Shown here: positions 16,099 to 19,637 of the stretch, piece by piece
How the letters are laid out: every line of letters begins with the position of its first letter
Numbering within the stretch: position 1 is the first letter of the stretch
Assembly: GCA_030607345.1 (NCBI GenBank)
Contig: JAUWKC010000003.1
Location: forward strand, 1 to 19,637
DNA from: Planctomycetota bacterium
GTDB taxonomy: Bacteria; Planctomycetota; Phycisphaerae; Sedimentisphaerales; SG8-4
Length of the DNA: 19,637 bases
Reading direction: 5' to 3'
Program-made: the position numbers and the translations under genes
Notes under the pieces: model-generated
The model's database searches: none
Told to the model about the DNA's origin: nothing
What the model saw: the letters and a program-made list of their open reading frames with translations, nothing else

Positions 16099-17534
16099 TA
16101 CTGAGAACCGCTATGTCGACTCAGCCAGAACCCGGCGTACTTGGCTGCTTTGCATCTTGGATAGTCCCGGAGAAGCTTTTCGTAAGCGGCTTTTATCTTC
16201 ACGTCCGCCTCCGATTCGGCGATGGCCGCGGATTTCTCAAGCTCCTCGTAATTGCGCCCGACCAGAAAAAGAGCATTCCATGCCGTCTCAAAGTTTGGGT
16301 ATTCGTCAACTACTTTCTGGTACCAGTGTATCGACTTGTTATATTCGCCCAGTTTTCGGTAACAATCACCAGCCGAACGGTATGCCTTGGCGGCGGGTTC
16401 ACACCCAGGGAAATCGTTGACGGTCCTCTCAAATAGACCAGCCGCCTTCCTGAAACAATCCATACTCTTATCCGTCAGGCCTTCATTTATCATTCGGTAG
16501 GCCCTCAGGTGATATTGAACCGCCATTTTGTAAACCACGACAGGCAAGTACTCGTGACCTGCAAATTCGGCGACAAGCGTCTCGATTGCTCCCGGTACCC
16601 CGCTGTCATCGTCCGATTCGACAAGAGACAGTATCTCTACCTTGCGAATATCGAGCGGTGCGTCAGTGGCCTCAGCGCTTGCAGCACAATGCTCGATTAG
16701 GTTGCCATAGACAGATGCGGCGCTGTCGAATTTCAGTAATTTCTCGTATCTGCGCGCGATCTCATAAAGTGCCTTGCGCAGCTTCGAATGCTGCGAAAAA
16801 TGCCCAATCAATCGGCTAATCGCAGCTTGCGCGTTCGGCTCGTCTTGCAACCCCATATACGACAGTACGACTCCCTTCTGCGCTTCCATCGCATGTGTAT
16901 CCTCCGGCCAGTGATCCAGAACGTACTGGTGCCACGGCAGTGCTTTTTCGAACCGACCCGCCTTGCGATACTCATCTGCCGTAGCATCGACGGCTTTTGC
17001 TATGTGCGTACTTGTGCTGAACTCGGTGGTTAGTTTTTCGATAGCGGCGGTAGTGCCGGCTTCATCGCCCATCAGAATACTCGACCGTGCCATCCCAGCC
17101 TGCGCCTCTGCCGCGCCCTCGGCTTCAGGCCACCGCTGAACTACGTATTGATATACCTCTCTGGCCTTAGCATACTTTTCCTCCTCGCGATATGCATCGG
17201 CAACGTGGTCGATTGCTTTTGGAAGGTCCTCATTCTCGCCAAACTGGGTTACAAGTTCATTAAACGCCACTTCGGTCTGCGGCTCCTTATCCCACTCGAT
17301 ATACAGTATGGTTAGTTTTTCCTGTGCCTTCAGCCCATCATTCGTTCCACCATAATCGCCTAAGATTTGCTTGTAAATCACCTCTGCCTGCTCATAATTG
17401 GCTTGGTGCTCGTAATCGTCTGCCTGGTCGAACAACACCGAGACATCCTCCGCAGATGCCTGGCACTTGTCCACTAGTAACGCGAATACGCCTCCCGAAA
17501 GTAACAAAGAGCATAGTAGGGTCTTGCTAAACAT
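16098..17534 (-). CDS. Exported tetratricopeptide-repeat protein
   Basis: A protein of about 478 residues. It starts with a Sec signal peptide (MFSKTLLCSLLLSGGVFALL) with an ASA cleavage site near residue 28, so it is periplasmic. The rest is alpha-helical TPR solenoid. Besides single TPRs (YEQAEVIYKQIL near the start, YNKSIHWYQKVVDEYP and AAYEKLLRDYP near the end) it has a longer repeat of about 75 residues, seen in AREVYQYVVQRWPEAE and ALPWHQYVLDHWPEDT, each followed by a GDE or QDE turn and a second helix pair. The layout recalls YbgF/BamD-type scaffolds. The ATG at 17534 is chosen over the upstream frame reaching 17606 because it follows GGAGG by eight bases and starts the signal peptide. 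It is the first gene of the export operon; protein-protein binding is the likely role. Confidence 0.88.
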   Translation of the reverse strand: MFSKTLLCSLLLSGGVFALLVDKCQASAEDVSVLFDQADDYEHQANYEQAEVIYKQILGDYGGTNDGLKAQEKLTILYIEWDKEPQTEVAFNELVTQFGENEDLPKAIDHVADAYREEEKYAKAREVYQYVVQRWPEAEGAAEAQAGMARSSILMGDEAGTTAAIEKLTTEFSTSTHIAKAVDATADEYRKAGRFEKALPWHQYVLDHWPEDTHAMEAQKGVVLSYMGLQDEPNAQAAISRLIGHFSQHSKLRKALYEIARRYEKLLKFDSAASVYGNLIEHCAASAEATDAPLDIRKVEILSLVESDDDSGVPGAIETLVAEFAGHEYLPVVVYKMAVQYHLRAYRMINEGLTDKSMDCFRKAAGLFERTVNDFPGCEPAAKAYRSAGDCYRKLGEYNKSIHWYQKVVDEYPNFETAWNALFLVGRNYEELEKSAAIAESEADVKIKAAYEKLLRDYPRCKAAKYAGFWLSRHSGSQ

Positions 17535-17542
17535 GACGCTGA

Positions 17543-17547
17543 CCTCC
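17543..17547 (-). promoter_or_regulatory. Ribosome binding site of the TPR gene
   Basis: GGAGG on the minus strand, eight bases before the ATG at 17534. It decides this start over the longer open frame. Confidence 0.75.
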
Positions 17548-17614
17548 GGTAAATGTGAAAGAATAAGGGTACAAATTGGAGCTATACCGCGTGCACTGTT
17601 CTCCACACGACCTT

Positions 17615-17643
17615 ATTATAGGATGTGGAAAGGTCATTTCCAA
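17615..17643 (-). promoter_or_regulatory. Second sigma70-type promoter of the export operon
   Basis: On the minus strand TTGGAA (17643-17638) and a perfect TATAAT (17620-17615) are spaced by 17 nt. Transcription would begin near 17608, giving a leader of about 75 nt to the TPR ATG. Confidence 0.55.
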
Positions 17644-17670
17644 TTGCCTTTCAATAAATCATCTTACTTC

Positions 17671-17699
17671 ATTTTAAGCTTCCTTCCAGCCGGTGTCAA
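17671..17699 (-). promoter_or_regulatory. First sigma70-type promoter of the export operon
   Basis: On the minus strand a perfect TTGACA (17699-17694) and TAAAAT (17676-17671) are spaced by exactly 17 nt, with an A- and T-rich stretch upstream. Transcription would begin near 17664, giving a leader of about 130 nt. Confidence 0.65.
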
Positions 17700-17770
17700 C
17701 CAAAATCTCAACAAATTATAAATTTTTTTTCCGCCAATATGTCGGGGCTATACTGCAAAGGTGGGATGGG

Positions 17771-19637
17771 TCAAGTATCCTGATTGCCCATGTACTCCGG
17801 CACAAGCCGTTTGATGTTTTCGACGATTCGTGCGTGGTCCTGTGTCCTGGCGACTTCGAGCAGCTCCTTTATCCCGGTTTGCAGTTCATTATGGTCCATA
17901 GGGATGTTATCCCAGACCACGATTTTGGAATGACGGGGGGGCTTCATATCCTCTCCCTTAATCGAAAGCTCCTCGAACAGTTTTTCACCTGGCCGCGGGC
18001 CGGTAATCACCATCTCGATATCTTCCCCGGGACGAAAACCGCTCAGCGTTATAAGCTCCCTGGCCAAATCCATAATTCCGACCGGCTCGCCCATATCAAG
18101 CACGAATATCTCTCCGCCCTTTCCCATAGCCGCTGCCTGCAATACCAGTTGCACCGCCTCGGGAATAACCATAAAGTAGCGTTTCATATCAGGATGAGTG
18201 ATGGTGACCGGTCCGCCGGCGGCTATTTGCTTCTTGAAGATGGGTACCACCGAGCCTTCTGAGCCAAGCACATTTCCGAATCGAACCGTGACAAAGTGCG
18301 TTCGGCTTGTGTTGCTCAAATCCTGGACGTACATCTCGGCAATTCGCTTGGACGAACCCATAATACTGGTGGGGTTGACTGCCTTGTCTGTGCTTATCAT
18401 CACAAAGTTGCCTGCTCCAAACTTGTGTGCGGCGTCGGCAACAACCTTTGTGCCTATAACGTTATTCCTGATGGCCTCTCCGGGGTTCAGCTCCATCAGC
18501 GGAACGTGCTTGTGTGCCGCAGCGTGAACAACCACCTGGGGCTTGTACCTCTCGAACACTTCGGCGACCCGGTCACTGTTGGTAATGTTGCAGATTATCG
18601 CTTTCGTCGAAATGTCCTCGAACTCCGAACGTAGCTCGCGTTCTATGTAGAACAGGGGGTTCTCAGCCTGCTCGATAAGCAGCAGCAGCTTCGGTTTGAA
18701 TTTGCAGACCTGTCTGCACATCTCCGAGCCGATAGAGCCGCCGGCGCCCGTGACAAGAATCGTTTTGTCTTTGAGGAAGCCTTCGACCAGGTCCAAGTCA
18801 AGCTGGACCACCTCTCTGCCCAGCAGGTCGTTAATGTCGACATCCCGAATCTCCGAGACGCGGAATCTGCCCGAAGCGATATCGGTAATTGACGGGACCG
18901 TGCGGAAGCGAATCTTCGTGCCCTCGCAGACCTGAATAACACGCCGCAATTGCTGGTGGCTCGCCGAAGGCATGGCAATAGCCATTTCTTCGATGTTGCG
19001 CTGCTTGGAGATAGTCGGCAGTTGCTCAACCGTGCCGAGCACCGGTATTCCGTGAATACTGAGACCCTGCTTGCCGGGGTCGTCGTCGATAAAACCCACA
19101 ACCTCGTATTGGGCAACCGACATACGGTGTATCTCTCGCAGCAGTGCCTCGCCGGCGTTGCCTGCTCCGGCTATGACAAATCGTTTCAGTCGGCCGCCCT
19201 CGACCGTGCGGAACTCCTCGTAGTATAATCTTACTAACATCCGCAGCCCGGCCAGCATCATGACTGTGATAAGCAAATCAGCCACAAAGACCCCTTGGCT
19301 TACCAGACTAAGCTTGCCGAGGTTTCTCCTGAGCGGCTCGATATACATAACGAGTGTCCACAAGGTCACGATAAGCAGGGTGCTGACAAGGGAAGCCCGC
19401 AGAATGCCCGTGAGGTCTGATATGCCCACATACCGCCACCAGCCGCGATACTGCCTGAAAAGGCCGAAGATAACGACCTTTGTCACAATGAAAAAAAACA
19501 GCAGAGGAAAATACTGCTCGACAAGCCAGCTACCAAACTGCATGTTGTGAGCCAACAGGAAAGATATCATTAGAGAAGCAGCAAAAATACCTACGTGGGC
19601 CAGGAGAATGAGAGGCCTGCGAAACCTGAGCAGCGCA
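17771..19637 (-). CDS. Membrane-bound UDP-sugar 4,6-dehydratase, WbpM/PglF/CapD family (5' end outside window)
   Basis: The frame is open from the stop at 17771 to the right edge; the first Met in the window is at 19570 but 22 further hydrophobic codons precede it (LILLAHVGIFAASL), so the true start lies beyond 19637. Visible layout, counted from that Met: several N-terminal membrane segments (upstream plus about 20-37, 60-76, 93-115), a first nucleotide-binding fold with GAGNAG (about 135-140), then the SDR dehydratase domain with TGAGGSIG (274-281), HAAAHKHVP and STDKAVNP. The catalytic site has Met404-x-x-x-Lys408 where short SDRs have Tyr-x-x-x-Lys, as in WbpM and PglF. These enzymes convert UDP-GlcNAc to a 4-keto-6-deoxy sugar, the first step to sugars such as QuiNAc, FucNAc or bacillosamine. 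The product would feed glycan assembly; a direct link to the glycosyltransferase operon is inference. Confidence 0.93.
   Translation of the reverse strand, partial: ALLRFRRPLILLAHVGIFAASLMISFLLAHNMQFGSWLVEQYFPLLFFFIVTKVVIFGLFRQYRGWWRYVGISDLTGILRASLVSTLLIVTLWTLVMYIEPLRRNLGKLSLVSQGVFVADLLITVMMLAGLRMLVRLYYEEFRTVEGGRLKRFVIAGAGNAGEALLREIHRMSVAQYEVVGFIDDDPGKQGLSIHGIPVLGTVEQLPTISKQRNIEEMAIAMPSASHQQLRRVIQVCEGTKIRFRTVPSITDIASGRFRVSEIRDVDINDLLGREVVQLDLDLVEGFLKDKTILVTGAGGSIGSEMCRQVCKFKPKLLLLIEQAENPLFYIERELRSEFEDISTKAIICNITNSDRVAEVFERYKPQVVVHAAAHKHVPLMELNPGEAIRNNVIGTKVVADAAHKFGAGNFVMISTDKAVNPTSIMGSSKRIAEMYVQDLSNTSRTHFVTVRFGNVLGSEGSVVPIFKKQIAAGGPVTITHPDMKRYFMVIPEAVQLVLQAAAMGKGGEIFVLDMGEPVGIMDLARELITLSGFRPGEDIEMVITGPRPGEKLFEELSIKGEDMKPPRHSKIVVWDNIPMDHNELQTGIKELLEVARTQDHARIVENIKRLVPEYMGNQDT

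Larger units (their letters stand above)
17535..17770. other. Intergenic region carrying the promoters of the export operon
   Basis: A 236-nt region between the dehydratase gene stop and the TPR start. It contains two sigma70-like promoters on the minus strand and an A/T-rich block upstream of the first (about 17701-17730) that resembles an UP element. No terminator was recognised behind the dehydratase gene. Confidence 0.6.

Overview
The window looks like a chromosomal segment from a Planctomycetota bacterium, most likely of the Phycisphaerae/Sedimentisphaerales type. This is inferred from gene content and not proven. The clues are a PEP-CTERM exported protein, a planctomycete-style TPR protein with roughly 75-residue supra-repeats, a secreted PKD/beta-helix/RCC1 protein, and a small acidic protein placed just before a Xer recombinase. 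TAA, TGA and TAG all serve as ordinary stops here, so the standard bacterial code applies.

Region 1 (1-4758, minus strand) is a compact glycosyltransferase operon read right to left. It holds four GT-B/GT4-type enzymes, spaced by 4 nt or overlapping by ATGA, and perhaps the first codons of a fifth gene at the left edge. The promoter-proximal gene is broken by an in-frame TAG at codon 65. The operon probably makes an exopolysaccharide, capsule or O-antigen-like glycan.

Region 2 (4759-5166) is a divergent intergenic region. It holds a 30-bp imperfect AT-rich palindrome, a shorter palindrome in the leader of the glycosyltransferase operon, and a near-consensus sigma70 promoter for leuS.

Region 3 (5167-9760, plus strand) is leuS, then a CYTH-domain protein, then a diacylglycerol-kinase-family lipid kinase that starts inside the CYTH stop (GTGA overlap). 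Behind these lies a decayed radical SAM gene in three reading frames that has lost its iron-sulfur cysteine motif.

Region 4 (9761-11443, plus strand) is a mostly empty stretch, a 74-residue hypothetical protein, and a tyrosine recombinase of the XerC/XerD family. It ends in a strong terminator that can act in both directions.

Region 5 (11488-17534, minus strand) is a probable export operon driven by two good sigma70 promoters: a TPR protein with a signal peptide, a 1290-residue secreted protein (PKD, two beta-helix modules, a complete seven-repeat RCC1 propeller), and a PEP-CTERM protein. This is the most interesting unit in the window, as a possible uncharacterised cell-surface system.

Region 6 (17771-19637, minus strand) is a membrane-bound nucleotide-sugar 4,6-dehydratase of the WbpM/PglF/CapD type. 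Its true start lies beyond the right edge. It would supply a dehydrated UDP-sugar precursor of the kind used by glycan pathways such as the operon in region 1.
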